Below are positions 23,957 through 34,762 of a DNA stretch of 64,000 nt, one piece after another (the first letter of the stretch is position 1; each line of letters begins with the position of its first letter). Below the pieces are notes generated by a model. That model made no database searches. It was not told the origin of the DNA and was given only the letters and a program-made list of their open reading frames with translations. Location: the NCBI GenBank assembly GCA_029959085.1, contig JARWIR010000002.1, forward strand, positions 31,820,233-31,884,232, given 5' to 3'. The position numbers and the translations under genes were made by a program. This DNA comes from Nemophila menziesii (Eukaryota; Streptophyta; Magnoliopsida; Boraginales; Hydrophyllaceae).

Positions 23957-23963
23957 TATAAAG
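23957..23963 (+). promoter_or_regulatory. Probable TATA box of the TNP1-like gene
   Basis: TATAAAG lies 12 bp after the last GCGACGAC-type motif. A plausible leader follows, with a GTAATG splice donor near 24077, before the coding ATG at 25042. Confidence 0.5.
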
Positions 23964-24077
23964 CCCTAACCGAGCTTCATTTCAGCCATAACAACACCAC
24001 AAATCACTCCAAAAAATGCCATTTCCGCCATAGCAAAGCTTTTCCGAGGCATTACTCCACCAAATCTTGCATCAAGG

Positions 24078-25040
24078 TAATGATTTCCATCCAATAACAC
24101 ATTCTAATCACTACTTTTAATTTTTCTTTTTTAATTTCTAATATCTTTTCTTGTGTTTTTTTGTATGATTCCTTCTTCTTGGCATAGATTCATGGACGAA
24201 ATCTACACAATTTCTACGTAACAGGTTCCAATTTCCGGATCAAAATTGCAATTTTTTTTTAATTTTTAGTTGAAAAAATTCATGATTGTATATAAGTTTA
24301 AATTTAATCCGAATTTTTTGTATGTTATTCTGGGATGTTTAGGATTTTTTTTGTGTTAAAAAACAACTTGTAATTGGGCTTTGTTTAAAATTAGCTAAAA
24401 TTAGGGGTTTGTTATGATTTTTGGATATTATTTGTAATATTTGTTGTGATATTGTAATTTAATTGTGTTTTAAGATATAGGGACCTGTTTGCAATATCTT
24501 AAATTATTTGTAATTGTTAAGGACTAAAATGCAATTTTTTAAAAAATAATGACCTATTTGCAATTTTGTAAATAAAATAGTTTAAGGATTAAATTAGAAT
24601 TTTTAAAAAAATAAGGACTTATTTGCAATTGTTAAGGACTAAAATGCAATTTTTAAAAAATTAGGACCTATTTGCAATTTTGTTAATAAATTAGTTTAAG
24701 GACTAAAATAGAATTTTTAAACAAAATAAGGACCTATTTGCAATTTTATAAGGACTAAAATGCAATTTAAAAAAAATTAGGACCTATTTGCAATTTTGTA
24801 AATAAAATAGTTTAAGGACTAAAATAGAATTTTTAAAAAAATAAGAACCTATTTGCAATTTTAAAAGGACTAAAATACAATGTTTAAAAAAATAAGGACT
24901 TATTTGCAATTTTATAAATAACATTTTATAAAGACTAAAATAAAATATTTAAAAAAATATGGACCTATTAGCAATTTACTTAAATTTTATGAAAAAAAAA
25001 TAGTAAAAGAATTATTAATAAATATTTTCTTTAAATTATA
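24078..25040 (+). other. Leader intron of the TNP1-like gene with an internal degenerate minisatellite
   Basis: From a donor near 24077 (ATCAAGGTAATG) to an acceptor ending TTATAG at 25041 there is no coding signal. From about 24470 to 24985 phrases such as GACCTATTTGCAATTTT and AAGGACTAAAATGCAATTTT alternate many times with small changes, giving an irregular repeat of roughly 60-120 bp. The TNP2 leader intron of the same element also carries repeats. Confidence 0.55.
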
Positions 25041-25041
25041 G

Positions 25042-26668
25042 ATGGTTGTTGTTATGGGTCATGGACACGACGGAGACGGGACGGGTAACGATCCCCCGAG
25101 GGATCCTAACTATTTTATGGCCGATTGTGCCCAATCATCGGGTAATAAAAAATTAAATTAATATAAATTCAATTAAGAAAATATATAATTAATAAATATT
25201 TTTCAATAAAACAGGTCAACGTAAAAGAAGACGCCCTAAAGCTGCCACGTCTATACGAACAGCTCAGGAGACTTTGAAAAGAGTCGGCTGGCCCATTCCA
25301 GTTGACTTTTCAATTATCAACGGCACGTGGAACTTCGTCGGCCCACATAGCAAACACGTGAGTCAGGTGGTGGGGAATGCAGTTCGCGAAGCCGTGCCTC
25401 CGTGCTACAAAGGATGGATAGATGTCCCCGACCATAATAAAGGGGTTAGTATGCAGCGACTGCACGAGTTTTTTAATTTAGAGGAGTGTAGGCGGCGAGA
25501 CGATTGGGAGGAGATTATTAAGAGTTTGACCACGATGACATCTACGGCCTACATGCGATGGAAGTCGGATTTGAAAAACGACTACTACCTCACGAATACT
25601 GAACCACTAGATGTTCTACCGTAGTATTAGGCGTTGGCGAAGAAGATGTGGGATGACGAGAACAAACAGGTAGAAAATAATAATTTATTAATTATTTTAT
25701 ACGTCTTTATTTATTAATTTTATAACTATTTATTTATTATTTGTAACAGAGTCAGGCTGAGATTAATAAGAAAAATCGAGAGTTGCAGACAGTTCTGAGC
25801 AAGACGGGGTCTAGGAACGTATCCCAGACTCGGGAGGTGATTATAGAGGTATAATTTCTAATAATAAAAATTTAATTTACTATTTTTTTTAATTTAATTT
25901 TTAACTAATTAATATTTGTTATTGTATACTGTCCAGGGGAAGCTGAAGACGGTGACGAAAGAGCCGTTGACTTTTTTCGATGATGATACCTAGGAGGAGA
26001 TGGAGCTTTCTCCTTTAAGCGGCTATTTCGATCACCTGTCTTACGATGCAGCTACAGATAGCTGGCATGACGAGCGTTTGCAGAAAGTTAGTGTAAGTTT
26101 TTTTTAAATTGCTTTAAATTAATTGTTTATTTTTAACTTTAATTTTTTATTAATCTAATTTATTTTTAAATTGAAATCTAATTACAGGGTGTGCTTCGGG
26201 AGAAGATGAAGAAGAAGGTTGTGCAGGCAGGAACGGAGGGAGCTGAAGTTTCTGTCCAGGAGCAGATGGATGCCATGCTCGAGACTATCATGGAGGTCCT
26301 GCACCCACCCAAGACAAAATACTTGGTGCCCACCATTGGTCCGTCCGGTCTGAAAAAGAGCCAGGACTCCTACACAGACGGATAGGCAGAACGAGGAGCT
26401 TCTCAAGGCAATTCTGGATGGAATGAACGAGCTTCGCGTGGCTCAAGGACTTGAACCTATATCGGATCTAGCCTCCGCATCGACTGGACCCACAACTTCT
26501 TCGAGTCGACCGAGTCAGCCCCCGAGCATGGCGGACACGCTCCTCGAAGTGTTAAACGGCATGAGAATCGCCCAAGGACTTCCACCGATCAGCATACCCG
26601 GGCCCACTGGTGAGGAGAGAGAAGATGAAGAGAGAGAAGATGAAGACGGGCGCTTGAGTGATGATTGA
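25042..26668 (+). pseudogene. TNP1-like second protein of CACTA-1 (plant Ptta/En/Spm transposase family), five exons
   Basis: Exons 25042-25141, 25215-25669, 25750-25848, 25937-26092 and 26188-26668 are joined by GT-AG introns that keep phase. Exon 1 starts MVVVMGHGHDGDG. Exon 2 opens with a basic stretch (QRKRRRPK), then carries the family core GWPIPVDFSIINGTWNF, VGNAVREAVPPCYKGWIDVP and MRWKSDLKNDYY. Proteins of this family bind the subterminal repeats and assist the TNP2 transposase. Lesions are two TAG codons at the end of exon 2 (about 25622 and 25628), one TAG in exon 4 (about 25991), and a frame change near 26375 before the NEELLKAILDGMNELRVAQGL coiled region. The C-terminus repeats GM-(N/R)-x-(L/I)-R-(V/I)-AQGL-x-PIS and ends in an acidic tail. 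Exon boundaries are inferred. Confidence 0.75.
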
Positions 26669-26917
26669 TTATATTTATTTTATTGCGATGGTTTGTAATA
26701 TTTGACTTTACGTTTTTTACTTATGTTTGACTTTTGCTTTGACTATGTTTGACTTTGACTTCACGTTTAATTTTATTATCGAATGATCGTATTTTTATAT
26801 ATATTTTTGGATTTTTATTTATTTGTGAATTTGGCATTATATTTAAAATAAAAACAAAAATCAAAATCCAAACTAATTTTAAAAAAAAAAATGAATTTAA
26901 AAAAAATATTAATGATT
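26669..26917 (+). other. 3' flank of the TNP1-like gene
   Basis: This is AT-rich sequence with a few TTTGACTTT repeats near 26700-26765 and an A-rich stretch near 26880. I see no gene or clear poly(A) signal in it. Confidence 0.4.
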
Positions 26918-27312
26918 AGCGACGATACTTGTGTCGTCGCTAACACGTAAAATAAATAAATAAATAATCATTTACGGCGAAATAAAAAAATAATAGCGAC
27001 GACTTATCCGTCGTTATTATTTCGTGGTTTGTGTACTATAAAAACGAAAATATAAATAATTAGTAACCGAATAAAAAAAAGAAAAAATAATTAATTAATT
27101 GGCGACGACGTGGCGCGTCGCTAACTTGTAAACTTTGCGACACCACGCTTCGTCGATAATCGTTTGAGTGATTAGGGGCGAAATCACAACAATTCGTCGC
27201 TAATGGGCCAAATAGCGACGAAACGATAGAGACGACAGATTAGCGACCACATGAATCACGTTTAGCGACGAAATACGGATTATTAGCGACGAGGACTCTC
27301 GTCGCTAAACAA
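26918..27312. repeat. Right subterminal repeats of CACTA-1
   Basis: AGCGACGA and TCGTCGCTAA recur about fifteen times in both orientations up to the terminus, as at the left end (5866-6127). Confidence 0.78.
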
Positions 27313-27328
27313 GGCGAATCCAGTAGTG
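27313..27328 (-). repeat. Right terminal inverted repeat of CACTA-1
   Basis: Reverse-complemented, the end reads CACTACTGGATTCGCC, with a full CACTA. It is followed by ACT (27329-27331), matching the left flank. Confidence 0.85.
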
Positions 27329-27331
27329 ACT

Positions 27332-27512
27332 GCTGCATTTCACTTTATTGGAAACAAGTTTTTTCATCGTTGATGATCTAAAAAATCATCGCTAAAGACC
27401 TGATCGATCTTTGGCGACGACATATCGTCGCTGTTATATGGTCGCGATTAAATTATCGTTAGAGAGTATGAATGGAGACTAGTTTTGTTTTGTTTTAGCG
27501 AGAAAACTCTAT
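27332..27512. other. CACTA-like fragment between CACTA-1 and CACTA-2
   Basis: This stretch holds GGCGACGACATATCGTCGCTG and related motifs (no more than one or two copies each) although it is outside both called elements. It is probably subterminal sequence of an older element interrupted by CACTA-1. Confidence 0.4.
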
Positions 27513-27754
27513 CACTAGTAAAAAAAGTTGTGTGGACGCTAGTAATACGGTTTCTTGCAACTACGTTGTTGTTGTCGTTAATGTCTTTTTCTAGTGACAA
27601 CGTTTGTGGTCGGTAGTAATATGTAGCTCTAGTGACGACCTACTTGGAATCGCCAATAATCTTATAAGTAGCGACGAAATTGTGTTTGCCATGTACTAAA
27701 TTGACGTGTCAACTTTGATTCCATTAGCGACAAAAATGTCGTCACCAATAACAA

Positions 27755-27759
<5 letters not shown>

Positions 27760-27793
<34 letters not shown>
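27760..27793. repeat. (AT)n microsatellite
   Basis: An uninterrupted run of about 17 AT dinucleotides within the left subterminal part of CACTA-2. Confidence 0.95.
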
Positions 27794-27797
<4 letters not shown>

Positions 27798-28009
27798 TAA
27801 AGAATTCTTTTGAGGAAGTACAGTTTGTATTTATTTATTGCTTTTAACCTTTACAAATTGATAAAATAATGTATAAATTAACAGAAACAAACAATAGTAA
27901 TATATTCAATACAAGTTAGATTGATATAAAATAAACTCAGACGAAAAAAATAAGTCGCTTAATTGTAAATAGATCAAATATAAAAACAATCTAAGGATTA
28001 TATAAATGT

Positions 28010-29930
28010 TCTTCATCTTCATCTTCATCTTCATCTTCACATGTTTCATCTACGATCTATCGACTATCAAATGTGTCAGAGGAAGAGGGACATGTTGGAG
28101 GGTTGTTAGGTCGGTCTGGAGTGAAAGCAAAAAGTCTTGCGTATACCCTACACTTATTTAAAAAAAACCATTGCAGTAGTCAGCCAGGTCGGCCACCGTA
28201 AAAGTAGGAAACTGTGTGCCAGCAGTTGAACTTGTTGAGCGATTGTCTGGCGAAGTGTACGCCTGACGGCCTTGTGAAACGAGAAATTTATTCAAGGTGG
28301 CCATCATCCTGTTTAACTGTTCATCCTGATCACGTGTCAAAATAGGTCTAATAATGTGTCTGGTCTTGGGAGACGGTCCCACTCTAGGTGCCTAACTCCT
28401 TGTCGTCAACCCAATTTCTTTCTTGGCGGCTTCCTTCACAGTATCCACCTGCTCCTTCAACGTCAAAGAAGGAGTGTACGATAGAGATGTAGATGACGAG
28501 GACCGTGATTGGGACTAAGTAATTTCTCTTTCATCATGTACCAAAGCGCAGCCTATTAAAATAAATACATTTTAAATTTTAAAATATCAAACCATTTATC
28601 TTTGTAAATGATAAGTTTTGATATAGAAAGACTTACATCGGCCTTTGCGTATTTTGGGGTTTTCCACTCCCTTTTCTTACAGTCAGCCGACGTGATAGAA
28701 GAATCCTTCCAATAGTGGAAGTGGGATCTGCTGTTGGGTCTCATCATTGGTGACCACCATTGATGACGAGGTGTGTTTCTTCACCATTCCCTGTTGTATT
28801 CTATTTTTTAGTCATTAATCTAAAGAAATTTAATAAGTAAAAAGATATTTCAGGAATAAAAATATGTACCTCATAAAAAATATACCGAGTCTGGGAGAAA
28901 TTCCTCAACCCGCTCCACTAGGAATGCTTGTCTTGCCCTGTTTTTCCATGTTAGCTTTTGTTTGGTTCTAGTTCATTTTAATTTTAAAAAAATTAAGAAC
29001 ATATAGTAAAATTCTGTATTATAAGTTAAATCCTTATTACCTGGGTTTCCTAGTCGTCCCAGTTGACACAACTCTATCCCTAATACTTGTCATTCTCGTC
29101 ATCGGGCTTTTCCCTCTTCAAATAGTAGTTTTTGTTAACGTGGTACCACAACAAAAAAAACTGTGATATACCAACTCTTTTTCCCTTCCTCCCATAAATA
29201 AGTTGTTAAAAACATCAATATTGTATTTGTCTACTTTTTCTTAGTAAAAGTAGTCTATTATTTTAACAATTTCCCACCTCATCCTAATAATAGGCGTATA
29301 TTACTTCTAAAAAATTCCTAGCCCAACCTTAATAGGAGTGAGCTATTTACATATTTTTCCACTCCATCTAATAAGAGTGGTTATTAATATAACTTTTAAA
29401 AGTTAACTAACAAGTATACTGGTAGTCCTTGTACCTCCAGCCACAACTTTTATTGATTATCTATGCACTTTGTCCCAATCATCTCTTCGCTTCCAAACTC
29501 CGATATCAAAGAATTCATGTTATCAACAAAAAAAAGTCATCGATCATCTAAAATAAACATCAACGAATAATTTTAAAATGAATTTAAATGAAAAATAATG
29601 ATAAGCGGTCAAGGATCTATTGCTTCAGCTCATCTGGGACTTCATTACATTTTTTGTAGAACGGAGGGACTCTCTCCCAAGCTGTAATTCCAACAATTTG
29701 ACCGACGTGTTTTCGTACACGCTAATAGGGTTCCATGTTTCATCTAAGATACAAGAGTCAACAGGTAAGAAGGAACCTAAATCATGCAAGGCCTTTAGCG
29801 TAGATGTCAGGGTTGTCATGCCCATGGGCTTTCTCCTCTTTGATATATTCAAACACAATGAATAGAGATAAAATTGATAAACAAAATTAAACCAATATTT
29901 TATCACAAATATCGTATACCTTGGGGGCAT
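28010..29930 (-). pseudogene. TNP1-like gene remnants of CACTA-2
   Basis: Recognisable pieces in minus-strand order are as follows. A piece near 29060-29110 reads HVNKNYYLKREKPDDEN, resembling the W-K-S-x-L-K-x-x-YY region of the CACTA-1 protein. HFHYWKDSSITSADCKKREWK lies at 28556-28747. TLKEQVDTVKEAAKKEIG lies near 28410-28480. DEQLNRMMATLNKFLVSQG lies at 28158-28382 and parallels the coiled AQGL region of CACTA-1. The piece at 29625-29840 (LTSTLKALHDLG...) has no counterpart I can place. A (CTTCAT)n run at 28010-28039 would encode the acidic C-terminus on the minus strand. Frames are broken by stops and probable introns. Confidence 0.5.
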
Positions 29931-30169
29931 GCGATCAGATATTTATCGATTAGGGCTACGAGTAGGATCTCTAGCGTCATCTTCCCCACCATGTGATGTA
30001 GGATATACACAAGCCATTTGTATATTAAATTAGTATTCCAATAGCAATCTGAAATGTTAAAGTTAAATAATAATACATATATCTCAAATAAATTGGAAAT
30101 TAGAACATATTCTTGATTTACAATAACAAAAACATTTTATTATAATGTTAACTAGTAGGTTCCACCATA

Positions 30170-32115
30170 TGACACGTTGCTAGATATTTCTTACACAAAA
30201 ATCTTCTCTAGCTTGCACATAATTTCCATCACTCTGACCTTTCCCCCTTCCTACTCTTTCATACTTAGATTATCTTTAGAAACCATTCTGAACGTGTTGC
30301 ATAACCCAATTATTGGACCGCTCTTCTATTTATCGTCTATAAACCCTGGGATACTAGCCACAAAAATACTTTGCATCATCGTGTGGCAGTCATGTGATTT
30401 CATACGGATGATCTTTCCATATCACTTTAAACATTATTCCTCAAACTAGATGCAAAACTATCAAAGAACTTGCTCTTTCAACCAATCCAGAAAGACATGT
30501 CGCTTTTCCGATGTCATCTCATATTTTGCACGATTGCATCATTCTACCTAGGTCCTTGAATAACCACAACTCTTTCCTGATACCCATATCTTCCAGATCC
30601 TTTCTCGCTTTCACGCTATCTTTGTTAATTTTCCCAAAAATGTCTACCATTGTATCGTGAAGACTATCACAAATATTCTTCTCAAACTGCATAATGTCAG
30701 TGTTACCTTTCAATAAATTTTCTGACGAATACGATAAACGATAAAAAACACACTTTTTCTTCCAATAAAACTCACGAGGACCAGTTTTCTTCTTCGCCTT
30801 ACCACCAGAGTCCTTGTGTTCACTGAGAAACACAATAGGGAACCCATCGATATGCGTCTGAATATCGATGGGACTATGTTTCCTCAGAGGGGCCCTATGC
30901 TTAGTGTGCACGTACAAAGATGCATATTTTCTAAATGTTGCCTTATTGGTAACCACCGTCTGTGATCAAAGTTAATTACCCCTCTAGCCACCTTCATTGC
31001 CAGTGTTGAATCCATGCATTCGTGTACAACCTACCCGGGTAATCATTAATCGTGGACAACAGAGAAACCTTCATTATAAATTCTTCCTTAGTATCAGCAT
31101 CATACGTAAGGATCCCTGTATCCTACAACATGTCCAACTCATGTATAACAGGGTAGAGAAAGACAATCGTAGACTTATAGGGTGATCACAGATCCAGAAT
31201 CAACAAAAAAGTTGAAATATAGATTCTTTCATACATAACAACAAATGCAAGTTGTAGATGGTCAGTGAACTGGTCACATGCTATATGAGTTATTTTGCAT
31301 AGGGAATGGACAAACCCCATTGATACACAGGCCTAAAAATACATTACGAGCTTCACAAGCAAACTCATGATGTAGCTCTACAAATACTTACAAATATCAC
31401 CATCAACGGGATGGTATAACACATGTAGATTGATACTCTTTCCGATATGGTGCCAAATTATATCTTTGACGGTGTGTCTCGTAGCGTATAGTCGCTGCAA
31501 TCTCAGCAAAATCAGAAAATAACACATATTCTTATGCGGTACTTTCTTGCCCTTCTTTGAATCCCATTTAGATTCACCACATATTGTGAAATGCTTGAAG
31601 TATTCATTATCTTTGTATTATATAGCATAATCCTTGAAGAAAATATTTATCGTACTATATCCCATTCCCATACCCATATGTTTCAACTTTTTGTTACACT
31701 CCTCGTAAGAAGAAGGCAATGTATGGCCTTTGGCAAAACACGACAGAACAATTGTAGGAGTTCGGTGAATGAGGTGTTTGTCCACTTGTTCTTCACCTTC
31801 ATGTGCATTAGTCTGGAAACAAATTCAAATAACACATTGTCGTAGAACGAGCGTATAACCTGGTCTCCATTTCCTCAAATAAAGCTTAAAATACGGAACT
31901 GCTTGTATGATTCTCGTCTCTCATCTCGGTGTCATCCGATTGACCCCCAACATGGAAGCGAGACTCAAATCGTCATACACATTCGACATTTTGTCTTTTA
32001 TAATTTGGGTAGCGTTTTTCGTGGGGGTTTGACTTATTCATCGTGCTTTGTTCAAACCTCATACGTGGACAAAATCTTATATTTTAGAATGTGTGTCCTA
32101 ACCTCACCGAAATAG
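30170..32115 (-). pseudogene. TNP2-type transposase remnants of CACTA-2
   Basis: A TYEVWTKH-like peptide near 32050 matches the N-terminal transposase-associated domain of CACTA-1. KHSPIDIQTHIDGFPIVF, REFYWKKKCVFYRL, then ENLLKGNTDIMQFEKNICDSL and KINKDSVKARKDLEDMGIRKELW (30519-30956) match 16480-16800 of CACTA-1 residue for residue at many positions. GKIIRMKSHDCHTMMQ and FVASIPGFI near 30340-30420 match its DUF4218 block. The DUF4216 end is missing. The His-Cys pair of the DVMHCEKN motif is changed to MQFEKN. Multiple stops and shifts show it is dead. Confidence 0.78.
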
Positions 32116-32479
32116 TCTTCTAATTATTCGAACAAATATTATACAAACACAACTCTAAACCCGTAATACTCAAGTGTTTACCATAAAATCATAAAATTCT
32201 TCCAAACCATCAATTTATTCCACAGTAACCCAACTATTTAATTTAATTCCAACCCTTATCGTTTTCTGAATCCATAATCTGTTTTGATATAAGCATACAA
32301 CTATAACACTATTGAAAATAAAAACTAAAAAATCAAATATATATATGTATAATGATGACATGTTTCAGATTGGATGTAAGGATAGATCAAATAGGGGGTA
32401 GAGGTTTGAGAAAAATGGGGAGATTTTTTTTTATTTTAAGAATCTTCCTAACAACTGCAATAGATACATCATCATCCAC

Positions 32480-32775
32480 GAGAAAATTTTTGTCGTCGCC
32501 AATGATGTTAAAATAGTCGCTAGAATCCCTTATCAACAACCACTATGTGTCATCGTCGTTTACCAATGTCATTAGCGACTACAATGTTCGACAATGAAAA
32601 ATATATTTTTCTTTTTTGATCTCTGGCGACGACTCTAGCATTATCCACGACGACATCTGTTCATTGCAAATACCAATTGTATTAGGCGACGACTTTTGTC
32701 GTCGAAGATAACAATTTATCGTGAATGAGGTGTCAATAGCGACGACACACATGTAGTCGTTAATGATGTGGCCTC
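32480..32775. repeat. Right subterminal repeats of CACTA-2
   Basis: GTCGTCGCC, GGCGACGAC, CGACGACATC, GTCGTCGAAG and AGCGACGACAC occur in both orientations, matching the motif of CACTA-1 with more decay. Confidence 0.65.
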
Positions 32776-32850
32776 TAGAGCCATGCGCGGTAGTAGTTAC
32801 TTGCTCAAGCATTTGGTGTTACCTGATATTGAGGGGAAACACAAGTAGTG

Positions 32851-33688
32851 AGGTTATGTGAAATAGTTAGATATTCTGGTTTTTCACCGAGTACAAACCA
32901 CACCCTTTTATTACAAAATTAATAAAGATACCCTTTTATGTTAAGAATTTTTTCTAAAAAGATTAAGTTATTTCTCTCTAAATATTAAAAATCGTGTAGA
33001 GTTGATGTTGAAGATGATAATTGAATATTGTGATACGTAATGCACGAGGTTGTGATAATCTTCTAGATCTGGTTTCTTTCCTTTTATTTTTGTTCTTCGG
33101 GCCCAATGGAATAGTTGATAGTCTTTTAAATGGTAATATAATGATATAGCAATGATTGAATAAAATAGTAATCTTAATGATGTGCATAACTTATAGTGTT
33201 CTCCCTTTTGCAATTATGCACTTTGTCTTAACAGATTAATACTAAATCTCACGTCATTTACATTTGTGTATTAGGTTATTCATTAGTTAGATATCTAAGT
33301 ACTAATATCCCTGTATTTTGCTTGAAAAAACATACAATGTTGGAGACTCGCCTAAATCATTTTATGACTTTTGGGTCTGTTGATTATGACTTAGGTTAGA
33401 CTGTACAATCTTGATATTATGTTTCAGCTTCTTAGTTGGTCTGAAAATATATTCATATGTCTAATTAATTGGCAAATGCACAACACACTTTTTCGATTGA
33501 TTCATAGTTAATTACGTTGTTGGTCCCTACTTTTTGCAGTTCCTATTCACCCATACATGCCACTTTTTTGTTTTACGTGAGAGATCTTAAACAACATACC
33601 ATATCCTTTGTGGAGTAGGTTGCAGTAATGAAATGCATTCATCATCCAAATACTATTCTTTTCATGAGTGAGGCACACAACAACCAAG
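32851..33688. other. Spacer without recognisable features
   Basis: AT-rich DNA of about 840 bp. I see no protein motif, RNA gene or repeat here. Confidence 0.4.
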
Positions 33689-34762
33689 CTATAGATCTTA
33701 TCAAACGAATCGTGAATCGTCTCGTGAATCGAAATGTTACTATTTTGAATCGAAATGTTACTATTTTGGATCGTGTATCGTATCGAATCGTGAATCGTAA
33801 CGATTCCGATTTATTTTTCAGAAATAAAATATCATAATTTTATATATTACTAGAGGTTTAATTTTAAATTTTTTGGACAAAATTATTAACAAAAATAACA
33901 CGCTTCATTTGTTAAACATATATATCAGAATTTTATTACATTTGTGTCAAGTGAAGTGTCAACAATAAATAATATATTAAAGAAAAAAAAAATTGGACGG
34001 TTATGACTTGATGTCATTGTCCAACATAAACAAATACCTTTTTTTGTTCTAACTTCTAAACATAATCAAAACACGTTTTCGAACAAAAAACAAACAAAGA
34101 ACATTTCACTTTAAGGGTAATACTTCCATCCAATATTGGATGGTCCAATATTCATATCACAGCCATGGATTATTTTAACAAAACACATGTCACTAGATTA
34201 AATGTTAGTTACTTTTGCAAGTTTAAAACAATGGGGTATGTGTATTAATACTATTGGTGTAGGATCATCCAATATTGGATGGAAGAATTTTCCTTCACTT
34301 TAATTAATCTATCTATTAAACCTCATCATCCAGATTCTAGAATAAAAACCCAAAATCATAAAAGTCAAACGCATATAACAGAGAGAAGCGCACAACACTA
34401 CAGCATAGAAGAACACAACAAGAAGAGCATACATCATGAATCAGAAAAGTAGAGTAAGTTAAATAGGGTGATCGTGTTTGAATTATATTAACAGATTAGG
34501 GTTTAATTAAGTAATACTGTAATCAATACATTTAATTGAGGCAAATTCGGATTTTTTTTTGAATTTTTTTCTGTTTTTGGAATCGTACCGAGTTGGGCTT
34601 CGATACGATCCAGCCCGATTCACACAGATACAGGCCGATACAGAACCGATTCTTATACCAGTTCGATACAAAGAGTGATACGCATCGATTGGGTTATGAC
34701 TCGTAATCGTATCGTGCGATTCACGATGTGAATCGCACGATTCCGTGAACACTGATCTATAG
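33689..34762. mobile_element. Inverted-repeat-bounded element with ATCGTGAATCG sub-repeats
   Basis: The left edge reads CTATAGATC, then after 7 bp ACGAATCGTGAATCG. The right edge reverse-complemented reads CTATAGATC, then after 7 bp ACGGAATCGTGCGATTC. Both flanks continue with repeated CGAATCGTG/CGATTCAC phrases in opposite orientation (33710-33805 and 34570-34745). A tandem GAATCGAAATGTTACTATTTT pair lies near 33738. The right arm carries CAGTGTTCACGGAATCG, which resembles a hAT-type terminus, but I cannot find a matching 8-bp duplication. There is no coding region, so this is likely a non-autonomous DNA transposon. Confidence 0.45.
34115..34293. mobile_element. 179-bp Mutator-like MITE with 10-bp target duplication
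   Basis: TTCACTTTAA flanks the unit on both sides (34105-34114 and 34294-34303). The ends read GGGTAATACTTCCATCC and, from the right, GGAAAATTCTTCCATCC. They continue into a shared CAATATTGGATG, itself a short palindrome. Nine to ten base duplications and G-starting long terminal repeats fit Mutator-like elements. It sits inside the inverted-repeat element 33689-34762. Confidence 0.65.

Larger units (their letters stand above)
5828..27328 (+). mobile_element. CACTA-1: 21.5 kb En/Spm-type DNA transposon with TNP2- and TNP1-like genes
   Basis: The ends are TACTACTAGAAAC on the left (canonical CACTA with the first C changed to T) and, reverse-complemented, CACTACTGGATTCG on the right. Both are flanked by the 3-bp duplication ACT (5825-5827 and 27329-27331), the TSD size of this superfamily. 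Dense AGCGACGAC/GTCGTCGCT motifs lie within about 300-400 bp of each end. Inside, on the + strand, are a TNP2-type transposase gene, a 40-bp tandem array and a TNP1-like gene. An 8.1 kb Athila derivative sits in the transposase gene, so the element was about 13.4 kb before that insertion. Both genes carry several lesions and the element is not autonomous now. Confidence 0.9.
27513..32800 (-). mobile_element. CACTA-2: decayed, inverted En/Spm-type element
   Basis: The left end reads CACTAGTAAAAAAAGTTG at 27513, followed by CG-rich motifs (AGCGACGAAATTG, TAGCGACAAAAATGTCGTC). The right side carries GCGACGAC-type motifs from 32480 to 32770. Candidate right ends are GTAGTAGTT near 32795 or GTAGTG at 32850 (reverse CACTACTTGTG). 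I find no matching 3-bp duplication, so the right boundary is uncertain. Minus-strand remnants of a TNP1-like gene (about 28010-29930) and a TNP2-like gene (30170-32115) are in the order seen in CACTA-1. Its interior is shorter than CACTA-1 and has no tandem array. Confidence 0.7.

Noticed and set aside
32836..32850. CACTACTTGTG (reverse strand) as the definite right end of CACTA-2
   Set aside because: It does not match the left end beyond CACTA and the flanking triplets (TAT and AGG) differ, so the boundary is left open.
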